From Hyphomonadaceae bacterium UBA7672 (GTDB lineage Bacteria; Pseudomonadota; Alphaproteobacteria; Caulobacterales; Hyphomonadaceae), in the NCBI GenBank assembly GCA_002483135.1, contig DLHI01000014.1, forward strand, positions 1-8,254: 8,254 nt of DNA. Reading direction: 5' to 3'. Positions 1 to 5,745 of this stretch are shown piece after piece; within the stretch, counting starts at the first letter, position 1, and each line of letters opens with the position of its first letter. The notes below the pieces were generated by a model that was not told the DNA's origin, ran no database searches, and saw only the letters and a program-made list of their open reading frames with translations. The translations under genes and the position numbers were made by a program.

Positions 1-783
1 GACCTTGTTCTTGACGACCTTCACGCGTGTCTCGTTGCCAATGACCTCGTCGCGTTCCTTGATCTGGCCCGTGCGACGGATGTCGAGACGGACTGACGCG
101 TAGAATTTCAGGGCGTTGCCGCCCGTGGTGGTTTCGGGCGAGCCATACATCACGCCGATCTTCATGCGGATCTGGTTGATGAAGATCACCATCGTCTTCG
201 ACTTCGAGACCGAAGCCGTGATCTTGCGCAGCGCCTGGCTCATCAGGCGGGCCTGCAGGCCGGGAAGCGAATCGCCCATCTCGCCTTCGAGTTCGGCGCG
301 CGGGGTCAGAGCGGCCACCGAGTCGATGACCAGCACGTCGATAGCGCCCGAGCGAACCAGCGTGTCGGTGATTTCGAGGGCCTGTTCGCCGGTATCGGGC
401 TGGGAGACCAGCAGGTCATCGAGGTCGACGCCAAGCTTGGCGGCGTAGATCGGATCGAGCGCATGCTCGGCGTCGATGAAGGCGCCGACGCCGCCGCTCT
501 TCTGCGCTTCGGCGAGGACGTGAAGGGCAAGCGTCGTCTTGCCCGAGCTTTCCGGCCCGTAGATTTCGATGATGCGGCCACGCGGCAGGCCGCCAATGCC
601 AAGCGCGACATCAAGGCTGAGCGAACCGGTGGAGAGGGCCTCGACATCCATCGTCTGGTTCGTGCCCAGGCGCATGATCGAGCCCTTGCCGAAATTGCGC
701 TCGATCTGGCCCAGGGCCGTCTCGAGGGCTTTCTGCTTGTTCATGCCCTTGTCTTCCACCAGCTTCAGAGCGGCGCCCGCCAT
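1..783 (-). CDS. recA: RecA recombinase, 5' part (C-terminus beyond window edge)
   Basis: RecA is the cytoplasmic ATP-dependent strand-exchange protein of homologous recombination and the co-protease that triggers LexA self-cleavage in the SOS response. The window encodes residues 1-261 of a protein normally near 350 residues; the frame is open to base 1, so the C-terminal domain is cut off by the window edge and is not a natural truncation. Visible landmarks are Walker A GPESSGKT (residues 76-83), the catalytic-Glu region FIDAEHALDP (102-111), Walker B VLVIDSVAAL (150-159), DNA-binding loop L1 MGDSLPGL (169-176), and loop L2 with its flank, NQIRMKIGVMYGSPETTTGG (203-222). The ATG at 783 is chosen because GGAG lies 6 nt upstream; an in-frame ATG at 795 would add only METN. 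An operator/promoter region sits at 856-883. The identification is essentially certain. Confidence 0.98.
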   Translation of the reverse strand, partial: MAGAALKLVEDKGMNKQKALETALGQIERNFGKGSIMRLGTNQTMDVEALSTGSLSLDVALGIGGLPRGRIIEIYGPESSGKTTLALHVLAEAQKSGGVGAFIDAEHALDPIYAAKLGVDLDDLLVSQPDTGEQALEITDTLVRSGAIDVLVIDSVAALTPRAELEGEMGDSLPGLQARLMSQALRKITASVSKSKTMVIFINQIRMKIGVMYGSPETTTGGNALKFYASVRLDIRRTGQIKERDEVIGNETRVKVVKNKV

Positions 784-789
784 GTTCGT

Positions 790-793
790 CTCC
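790..793 (-). promoter_or_regulatory. recA ribosome binding site
   Basis: GGAG on the minus strand ends 6 nt before the ATG at 783. It decides between four closely packed ATGs at 806, 799, 795 and 783. Only 795 and 783 are in the recA frame, and only 783 has well-spaced Shine-Dalgarno pairing. Confidence 0.6.
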
Positions 794-855
794 ATCCATG
801 TGCCATGCTGTGCAGGGACGGGCAAATCCGACCGATTCCAGCGCTCGACCACCTC

Positions 856-883
856 TATGTACTACAAATGTTCTCGTGAACAA
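856..883 (-). promoter_or_regulatory. Candidate recA promoter with overlapping LexA (SOS) operator
   Basis: On the minus strand TTGTTC (878-883) could be the -35 and TACATA (856-861) the -10, with a 16-nt spacer; both match sigma-70 consensus only partly. The same stretch carries GTAC-N7-GTTC on the plus strand (859-873), one base off the alphaproteobacterial SOS box GTTC-N7-GTTC. It also carries a dyad TGTTC-N4-GAACA (869-882) sharing the same GTTC half-site. An operator overlapping the promoter of recA fits LexA repression. The placement is seen in sequence; LexA binding is inference, and which half-site pairing is used is open. About 70 nt of leader would separate this promoter from the recA start. 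Confidence 0.5.
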
Positions 884-961
884 AGAGTGAAAATAGAGCC
901 CGCTGCGCTTTCAACATGTGGGGCATCGGCCGGGCCGGGACGCACAAGGGATGGCGTTGGT

Positions 962-977
962 CTGTCGCCGCCGACAG
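962..977 (-). terminator. Weak hairpin after htpX stop
   Basis: A perfect inverted repeat CTGTCG-N4-CGACAG starts about 7 nt after the htpX TGA. In RNA it gives a 6-bp GC-rich stem with a four-base loop. There is no U-tract after it, so it is at best a weak or Rho-assisted terminator, or a 3'-end stabilising hairpin separating htpX from recA. Confidence 0.3.
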
Positions 978-984
978 TCTTGGA

Positions 985-1956
985 TCAGCCCCAAGGGCCC
1001 GGCTTGCGGCCGCCGGGCTGCTCCCACGGACCCGGCGAGCGGCGTCGCGTGGAGGTGACAAGCTCGGGCTTAGGAGACTGGGGCGAGGCGGCAGCAGCCG
1101 AGCGGCCGCCAAAGCGGCGGGCCAGCGCCTCGACGCGGTTCTGCGTCGAGGGATGGGTCGAGAACAGATTGTCGGCGCCGCGCCCGAGAAGCGGGTTGAT
1201 GATGAACATGTGCGCGGTGGCCGGATTGCGCTCGGCCTGGAAGTTCACGCGGCCCGAGCGGGCATAGGCGTCGATCTTCTCCAGCGCGGAGGCAAGCGCT
1301 GCAGGATCGCCGGAGATTTCCGCCCCACTCTCGTCCGCCTCGTATTCGCGGTGGCGGCTGATCGCCATCTGCACAAGGCCAGCGGCAATGGGCGCGAGGA
1401 TCATGATGGCGATGACGCCGAGAAAGCCCCCGGGGCGTTCGCGGTCATTGCCGCCGAAGAAGAAAGCAAAATTGGCGAGCGCGGAAATGGCTCCGGCGAT
1501 GGTGGCCGTGACGGTCATCGTCAGCGTGTCGCGGTTCTTCACGTGCGCGAGTTCATGGCCCATCACCGCGCGGATCTCGCGGCGGTCGAGCATGGTGAGC
1601 AGTCCCGTGGTGGCGGCGACGGCGGCGTGTTGAGGGTCGCGGCCGGTGGCGAAGGCGTTGGGCTGTTCGCTTTCGATGATGGTGATCTTCGGCATGGGCA
1701 GGCCAGCGCGCTGCGCCATTTCGCGTACGTCGTCGCCGTAGGCGCGCACGCGTGCATCGGGATGGTTGGGCTGGACTTCCTGCGCGCGGTAAATCGACAG
1801 GACGATCTTGTCGGCATTCCAGTAGCTGACCAGGTTGCCGACGAGCGCAATGGCGAGCGCGATCATCATGCCCGCGGGGCCGCCGATTACGTAGCCCACG
1901 CCGACGAACAGCGCGGTGAGCGCCGCCAGAAGGATGAAGGTCCGAAGGTGGTTCAT
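985..1956 (-). CDS. htpX: HtpX, membrane zinc metalloprotease (M48B)
   Basis: HtpX is an inner-membrane zinc endopeptidase that works with FtsH in degrading misfolded membrane proteins. At 323 residues it is slightly longer than E. coli HtpX (293). Two hydrophobic segments near residues 4-24 and 29-47 are followed by the catalytic domain. It carries the zinc motif HELAH (134-138, with Glu135 as base), the third ligand region EYEAD (204-208), two more hydrophobic stretches (about 145-168 and 178-198), and the conserved STHPST segment (266-271). The extra length is a basic, Pro/Gly-rich tail (about 285-323) with two PGPW copies, ending GPWG. The ATG at 1956 fits the family N-terminus, but no good Shine-Dalgarno lies before it; a strong hairpin does instead (1966-1986). 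It lies about 105 nt downstream of the acyltransferase gene. In E. coli htpX responds to envelope and heat stress; control here is not shown. Confidence 0.96.
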   Translation of the reverse strand: MNHLRTFILLAALTALFVGVGYVIGGPAGMMIALAIALVGNLVSYWNADKIVLSIYRAQEVQPNHPDARVRAYGDDVREMAQRAGLPMPKITIIESEQPNAFATGRDPQHAAVAATTGLLTMLDRREIRAVMGHELAHVKNRDTLTMTVTATIAGAISALANFAFFFGGNDRERPGGFLGVIAIMILAPIAAGLVQMAISRHREYEADESGAEISGDPAALASALEKIDAYARSGRVNFQAERNPATAHMFIINPLLGRGADNLFSTHPSTQNRVEALARRFGGRSAAAASPQSPKPELVTSTRRRSPGPWEQPGGRKPGPWG

Positions 1957-1965
1957 GACGCTAGA

Positions 1966-1986
1966 TGTGGTCGTTCCACAACCACA
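1966..1986 (-). promoter_or_regulatory. Strong hairpin in the htpX leader
   Basis: On the minus strand the arms TGTGGTTG and CGACCACA flank a five-base loop TGGAA. As RNA this is an 8-bp stem with one G-U pair, ending 9 nt before the htpX AUG. No Shine-Dalgarno sequence is visible between the hairpin and the start; the only GGA is in the loop. It could control translation, for example as a temperature- or ligand-sensitive element, or act as a DNA dyad for a regulator. Function is inference. Confidence 0.4.
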
Positions 1987-2061
1987 AGCAAGCCTCGCAT
2001 GGCCCCCGGACAGGCCTGCGCTGATTAAGCTTTTTCAAGGGTCAGGCAGGCTGCGGCGGCG

Positions 2062-3243
2062 TCAGAGCGCCTGCATTCGGCCGGTCACCGGCGGCACGGG
2101 AGACATGGCGGGCGCTTCGGCCTTGAGACCGAACAGGATTCGCAAGGCAGGCAGCGGCCGGATGAGGAAATGGTAGATCGCCAGGGGAATCAGGGAGGCC
2201 GAGGCGAGCACCAGCGGCAGTTCCATCCAGACCGGCAGGTGGGAAGCCTTGAGCCACACCTCGCTGAAGATGATCATGGGCTGGTGCAGCAGGTAGACCG
2301 GCATGATCGCGTCGCCGAGATAGCGCATCGCGTCTGATTCGCGCTGGAGGTGACGCGCGCCAAAGGCGAGGATCGCAAGGATGGTGAAGGCGCCGAAGGT
2401 GGCGCCTGTCGCGGCGGCGATGCGCGAAGCAGGCAGCGTCTCGCCCAGCGGAATCGATCCCACCATCGCGAGATAGACAGCGCCGAGTCCAATCGCAGCC
2501 GGGCCGAGCCAGCCCATCGCCTTCTCCAGCCGCTTCCAGAACCCGTCCGCGCGCACCAGCAACGCGCCGAGAAGAAAGGCGGGGAGGCAACGGGTATGGC
2601 CCGCAGGATCGTCGAAGAACATGTCAGAGCGGCCGTAGACAGGCTTCAGCATCGCATCGGAAATGACGAACATGATCGCAAGGCCTGCAGCGATCAGGAT
2701 GACCGGCCGCTGCGCAAGCCAGTCGCTGGCGGCGCGAAAGGCCGTGGGCGCCTTGAACCAGACAAGGGCAGTCACGAACGAATAGGCCAGCAGGTAGGGC
2801 AGGAACCAGACGTGGCCGAGGTCTGGCACCCAGAAGCTGAACAGCTCGCGTGCGTGAAGGCCATGATCGACGACAAACGCGAAGTAGTTGTGCCCGGCTG
2901 CGTGCGGATCGGTGACGTAGAGCATGGGCGGGACGAGCACGAGCACCGCCATGATCAGCGGCACGCCCAGGCGCATGAAGCGATTCTGAACAAAGGACGC
3001 GAAAGGGTGGCGTTCGAGCATGAAGCGCGTGGCGGCGCCGGCGATGAAGAAGACAAGCGAGATGCGCCACGGCGCCAGCGCCTCAACGGCGACCGTGCCC
3101 CACAAGCCGGCATGCTCGCTCTGCACGCGCCAGGGCATGATGCGATAGACGAAGAGGACGTGGGTGACGATCAGCAGGCCGAGCGCGCCGACGCGGAGCC
3201 AGTCCAGATCATAGCGACGCTGATACACTTGCACGCCCTGCAC
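2062..3243 (-). CDS. OpgC/acyltransferase-3 family membrane protein
   Basis: This 393-residue polytopic membrane protein of the acyltransferase-3 superfamily resembles OpgC (MdoC), which succinylates periplasmic glucans. Family signs are the N-terminal YDLDWLRVGALG (11-22) leading into the first membrane helix with a conserved His (His28), the FFIAGAATRF segment (65-74), RLGVPLI (91-97), LGHVWFLPYLLAY (142-154), and near the C-terminus the IMPVYLLHQP signature (313-322). About ten hydrophobic segments are spread along the length, followed by a short Pro-rich cytoplasmic tail. The start is GTG at 3243: an in-frame stop lies three codons upstream, and GGTGA is 6 nt before it. No opgG or opgH is in view, so the acyl acceptor (glucan, polysaccharide, lipid or other) is unknown. 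It has its own long upstream gap (292 nt), so it is probably transcribed separately from the DUF4399 gene. Family is confident; substrate is not. Confidence 0.85.
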   Translation of the reverse strand: MQGVQVYQRRYDLDWLRVGALGLLIVTHVLFVYRIMPWRVQSEHAGLWGTVAVEALAPWRISLVFFIAGAATRFMLERHPFASFVQNRFMRLGVPLIMAVLVLVPPMLYVTDPHAAGHNYFAFVVDHGLHARELFSFWVPDLGHVWFLPYLLAYSFVTALVWFKAPTAFRAASDWLAQRPVILIAAGLAIMFVISDAMLKPVYGRSDMFFDDPAGHTRCLPAFLLGALLVRADGFWKRLEKAMGWLGPAAIGLGAVYLAMVGSIPLGETLPASRIAAATGATFGAFTILAILAFGARHLQRESDAMRYLGDAIMPVYLLHQPMIIFSEVWLKASHLPVWMELPLVLASASLIPLAIYHFLIRPLPALRILFGLKAEAPAMSPVPPVTGRMQAL

Positions 3244-3353
3244 GGGGATTCACCATTCGACGCCCTCCCCCGAGGTTGCTGGATGCATGGAACGCGCCTG
3301 ACGATTGCAGGACGACTCCCTGACGCGCGAAATTTCAGCGGCCTGGGTAATCA

Positions 3354-3362
3354 ATTGTATCA
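3354..3362 (-). promoter_or_regulatory. Candidate extended -10 promoter for the acyltransferase gene
   Basis: The minus strand reads TGATACAAT, a TG-n extended -10 with five of six bases of TATAAT. The -35 region 17 nt upstream is poor. It would give a leader of roughly 100 nt before the GTG start at 3243. A 6-bp inverted repeat (3361-3366 with 3396-3401) brackets the upstream side. Confidence 0.35.
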
Positions 3363-3418
3363 GGCGCCCGGCGGGTTGAATCCCTTACGTAAACTCGCCT
3401 GGCGGGGTGCGGAAAACC

Positions 3419-3447
3419 GATAGAATGCGCAGGAACGGCCTGTTCAA
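3419..3447 (-). promoter_or_regulatory. Alternative promoter upstream of the acyltransferase gene
   Basis: The minus strand has TTGAAC (3442-3447) and TCTATC (3419-3424) separated by 17 nt, a partial sigma-70 match. It would leave a leader of about 170 nt. It competes with the extended -10 at 3354-3362 as the start of the acyltransferase transcript; I cannot choose between them. Confidence 0.25.
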
Positions 3448-3535
3448 CCGGCGGCCTTGCCGCGCGCATTCATTAACAGCCCTGACGCATGTGCGCCGGA
3501 TTGTCCTGTGATCGGACGCCCCGGCGTGCGTCGAC

Positions 3536-4060
3536 CTACTGCACGTTCACTGTAATCTTCTGCGACATGATCCCGATCGGCTTGTGCAGCTCGTGGTTCA
3601 TGTCGCCGAACACGAGTTGCAGGGTGTGGGGACCTGCCGGCAGGTTGAGGACGTATTCGGTCTGTCCGCCGCCGAAGTGGATATGCTGTTCGTCGGAGGG
3701 GATGGCGTACTGCTTTTCCTCGTCGCTGAGTTCGGTGTCGATCAGCAGGTGGTGGTGGCCCGTGTTCGGCTTGTCGGTGAGCGCGGGGGCGACGCCGATG
3801 CCATAGACGCCGAAGACGACGCGGAAGGGCGAGGTGACGGTCTGCCCGTCGCGCAGGTTCACGAAGTAGGCGGCTGGGCCAGCATCGCCATGCAGCTTGG
3901 TCGCTTCGGCGTCGCGCGCGGCCAGGGCGTCGGCGACGGCCTTGTCGACTTCCGCTTTCACAGCGGCTGGATCGGGCGCGGCGGTTTCAGTCGGGGCGGG
4001 ATTGCAGGCCGACAGGGCAAGCGCCAGGACGGGAACGGCAAGAAGGCTGCGAACGCGCAT
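3536..4060 (-). CDS. DUF4399 domain lipoprotein
   Basis: A 174-residue exported lipoprotein of unknown function. Residues 1-19 are a signal peptide with lipobox LSAC (Cys19 would be lipidated). Next come a short Pro/Thr-rich linker and an Ala/charged probable helix (about 31-58). The DUF4399 domain (about 64-174) includes YFVNLRDGQTVTSPF (65-79), VVFGVYGIGVAP (81-92), NTGHHHLLID (99-108) and HIHFGGGQTE (126-135). The domain looks like a beta-sandwich with clustered histidines that could bind metal; that is inference. The ATG at 4060 is chosen over an in-frame ATG at 4087 because AGGAG lies 7 nt before it and it gives a proper signal peptide. It follows the thiolase-like gene by 78 nt on the same strand, so co-transcription is possible. 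Family assignment is by recognised motifs; function is unknown. Confidence 0.85.
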   Translation of the reverse strand: MRVRSLLAVPVLALALSACNPAPTETAAPDPAAVKAEVDKAVADALAARDAEATKLHGDAGPAAYFVNLRDGQTVTSPFRVVFGVYGIGVAPALTDKPNTGHHHLLIDTELSDEEKQYAIPSDEQHIHFGGGQTEYVLNLPAGPHTLQLVFGDMNHELHKPIGIMSQKITVNVQ

Positions 4061-4067
4061 GTTTGAT

Positions 4068-4072
4068 CTCCT
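4068..4072 (-). promoter_or_regulatory. Ribosome binding site deciding the DUF4399 start
   Basis: AGGAG on the minus strand with a 7-nt spacer to the ATG at 4060. It rules against the longer reading from 4087, whose nine extra residues would put charged sequence before the signal peptide. Confidence 0.75.
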
Positions 4073-4121
4073 AGGTTCCGCTGTCAAATAGCATGGCGTG
4101 GCGGCTGGACCAGTGGAAACG

Positions 4122-4135
4122 ATCGGGCGGCCGAT
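4122..4135 (-). terminator. Weak hairpin after the thiolase-like gene
   Basis: The inverted repeat ATCGG-N4-CCGAT begins a few nt after the TGA at 4139-4141 and is followed on the minus strand by CGTTTCC. The stem is only 5 bp and the T-run only three, so termination would be partial at most. Read-through into the DUF4399 gene is plausible. Confidence 0.25.
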
Positions 4136-4138
4136 AGA

Positions 4139-5647
4139 TCATGCGTGAGCGGCGCGCCATTGCGGCAGGCCTGACGCGTCCGTGGAGATACGTCCGCGCA
4201 GGCCCACAGGAAACTGGCCGGTGGACATCAGCAGTGAAAGTTCGGCCGCATGGGTTGCCGGCACGCGAGCCAGCGTTCGGGCGCCTGAACCGAGCCGCGC
4301 GACGACGGCGCCAAAGTCGGGACGGCCGGCAGGATCGAACACCACGGTGAAGGTTTCCAGAGTCCCCTCGCCCTCAGGGGTTTCGTCTATAGGAACGGGC
4401 GGGCCGAGCATGGGATCGGCTGTGGCCTGCGCTTTCATGTCAATCAGGGCGTCGGGAGCATTGTCGCGGACCTGCGGTTCGCGGCCCAGGATAAGGGCGT
4501 GGTGCTTGGTCACGAATTCGCCCTGGCCGTAGATGAGGCCGCGCTTCGCCCCTGCTCTCACCTCGCGCACCATCGCGCAGGCGGCATGGGACATGTAATT
4601 ATTGAGCGGGCCGCCGAAGAAGCTGAGGCCTCCCGTGACGCTGGTCGGCTGATCTAGCCCGAGGCCCAGCGTGCGCCGTGCAAGTTTGGGCACGACGGGG
4701 AAGCACGAGTACAGCTCGACGGCATCGAAGCTTTCGGCGTGGCGCAGCATCGCGTTGAGGACAGCGGCCTGCGCGTGGCTCTGCGCGAATTGCGGGCGGG
4801 TCAGCCAGTCGCGCGGTTCGTTGGCGACGGCGCCGGCGCCGATGAAGACGAGTTGGTCTTCCGGGATGCCGGCGGCGCGCGCCTTGGCGAGCGAGGTGAT
4901 GATGATGGCGGCGCCCTGGTTCACATTGGGGTTGGCGACCATGCGCTTGGGATACGGCCACGAGATCATCCGGTTGTCGTCCGACGGCGTGGCGATCTCG
5001 GCGGGCGAGAGCTCCTTGCGGAGCCAGGCGTGGGGATTGCGAGCGGCAGCCTTGCTGTTGGCGGACCAGAGTTGGGCGGACTCTGCAGTCGCTTCCGCTG
5101 GCGTCTGGCCCCAGGCGTGGGCGCTGGCGATATCGTAGAGCGGATAGACGTTGATCGGCCAGGCGATCCCCTGCCTCACGCCGAGCGCATGAACATAGTC
5201 GGCGGCGCGCTGGAAGCGGGGGGCATCCACGGCATAGGGCGTCCACGGCAGTTCGACATTGGCGCGCTTGGCGTGGTTGACTGCGTGCTGGGCTTCGCCG
5301 CCGGTGACAAGGCTCACGACGCTCTCGCCATTCGCGATGCGGCGCGCGGCTTCGTGGAGATAGCGGATCGGGCTCTCGCCGCCGACAGGGCCGTAGACGG
5401 CGCGTTTGGGTGTGACGCCCAGTTTTTCGCACAGAAGGGCGGCGGTGTCGTAATAGCGCCACGAGACGAGGCCGACGATGTCGATGGAGTCGACCTCGGC
5501 GAGCAGACCTTTCGCTTCTGCGTCAGCCAGCCGCGCGGCGGCGGCCATCAAGACAACGGGCTCGAGCGCCTGCGTGACGTCCTTCGGGCGGTCAGCGATT
5601 TCGCCGACGCCGGCGATGACGGGAATGCGGTCTGAGGAAAGGGTCAT
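4139..5647 (-). CDS. Thiolase-like protein, TLP1 type, lacking the N-terminal Cys
   Basis: A 502-residue thiolase-superfamily protein, often annotated as acetyl-CoA acetyltransferase. It is longer than ordinary thiolases (about 390-400) because of a C-terminal extra domain (about 425-502), as in mycobacterial thiolase-like protein type 1. Visible segments are IPVIAGVGE (8-16), the nucleophile-loop region VYGPVGGESP (84-93), NQGAAIIITS (243-252), AVELYSCFPVV (309-319), GGLSFFGGPLNNYMSH (339-354, probable catalytic His354) and GQGEFVTKHH (374-383). Where a thiolase has its acyl-accepting Cys, this protein has GGESP with no Cys, and the second Cys-loop (GQGE) also lacks Cys. Normal acyl transfer is therefore doubtful; a CoA-binding or retro-Claisen/lyase-like role is possible. 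The ATG at 5647 fits the family N-terminus, and a stop three codons upstream blocks extension, but the Shine-Dalgarno is weak. Its substrate cannot be told from the neighbours. Confidence 0.85.
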   Translation of the reverse strand: MTLSSDRIPVIAGVGEIADRPKDVTQALEPVVLMAAAARLADAEAKGLLAEVDSIDIVGLVSWRYYDTAALLCEKLGVTPKRAVYGPVGGESPIRYLHEAARRIANGESVVSLVTGGEAQHAVNHAKRANVELPWTPYAVDAPRFQRAADYVHALGVRQGIAWPINVYPLYDIASAHAWGQTPAEATAESAQLWSANSKAAARNPHAWLRKELSPAEIATPSDDNRMISWPYPKRMVANPNVNQGAAIIITSLAKARAAGIPEDQLVFIGAGAVANEPRDWLTRPQFAQSHAQAAVLNAMLRHAESFDAVELYSCFPVVPKLARRTLGLGLDQPTSVTGGLSFFGGPLNNYMSHAACAMVREVRAGAKRGLIYGQGEFVTKHHALILGREPQVRDNAPDALIDMKAQATADPMLGPPVPIDETPEGEGTLETFTVVFDPAGRPDFGAVVARLGSGARTLARVPATHAAELSLLMSTGQFPVGLRGRISTDASGLPQWRAAHA

Positions 5648-5745
5648 GGGCGATCAAGAGCGCATCCCGAGCGGCTTATCAACCTCCTGCTGCCAATCCG
5701 GGGCGACCACTCACGCCGCGTAAAGCGTTGGAGTACCTGGGGTCT

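Larger units (their letters stand above)
3244..3535. other. 292-bp intergenic region, no gene seen
   Basis: This is the largest gene-free stretch, between the DUF4399 stop and the acyltransferase start. I see no RNA gene or credible small reading frame. It holds two candidate promoters, an 8-bp palindrome TTACGTAA (3385-3392), the inverted repeat CAGGCG/CGCCTG (3361-3366 and 3396-3401), and short GC hairpins at 3451-3463 and 3515-3532 with no following U-tract, so there is no clear terminator for the DUF4399 gene. Confidence 0.6.

Noticed and set aside
916..2028. Long plus-strand open frame of 370 codons
   Set aside because: It lies antisense to htpX, has an Arg/Gly/Asp-rich composition with no family motif, and is explained by high-GC third positions on the coding strand.
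2013..2039. Heat-shock (sigma-32) promoter for htpX starting at CTTGAA
   Set aside because: The -35-like CTTGAAA is present, but no CCCAT-type -10 lies at the required distance.
2350..3423. Plus-strand open frame of 357 codons
   Set aside because: It is antisense to the acyltransferase gene and low-complexity (Arg, Glu, His, Asp rich); the opposite strand has a coherent membrane protein.
3536..4087. Longer DUF4399 reading from ATG 4087
   Set aside because: The ATG at 4060 has AGGAG at ideal spacing and gives a standard lipoprotein signal peptide.
4082..4087. TTGACA on the minus strand as a promoter -35 for the DUF4399 gene
   Set aside because: A -10 at 17 nt would overlap the start codon, which contradicts the good ribosome binding site in between.
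4739..5635. Plus-strand open frame of 298 codons
   Set aside because: It is antisense to the thiolase-like gene and shows no recognisable domain.
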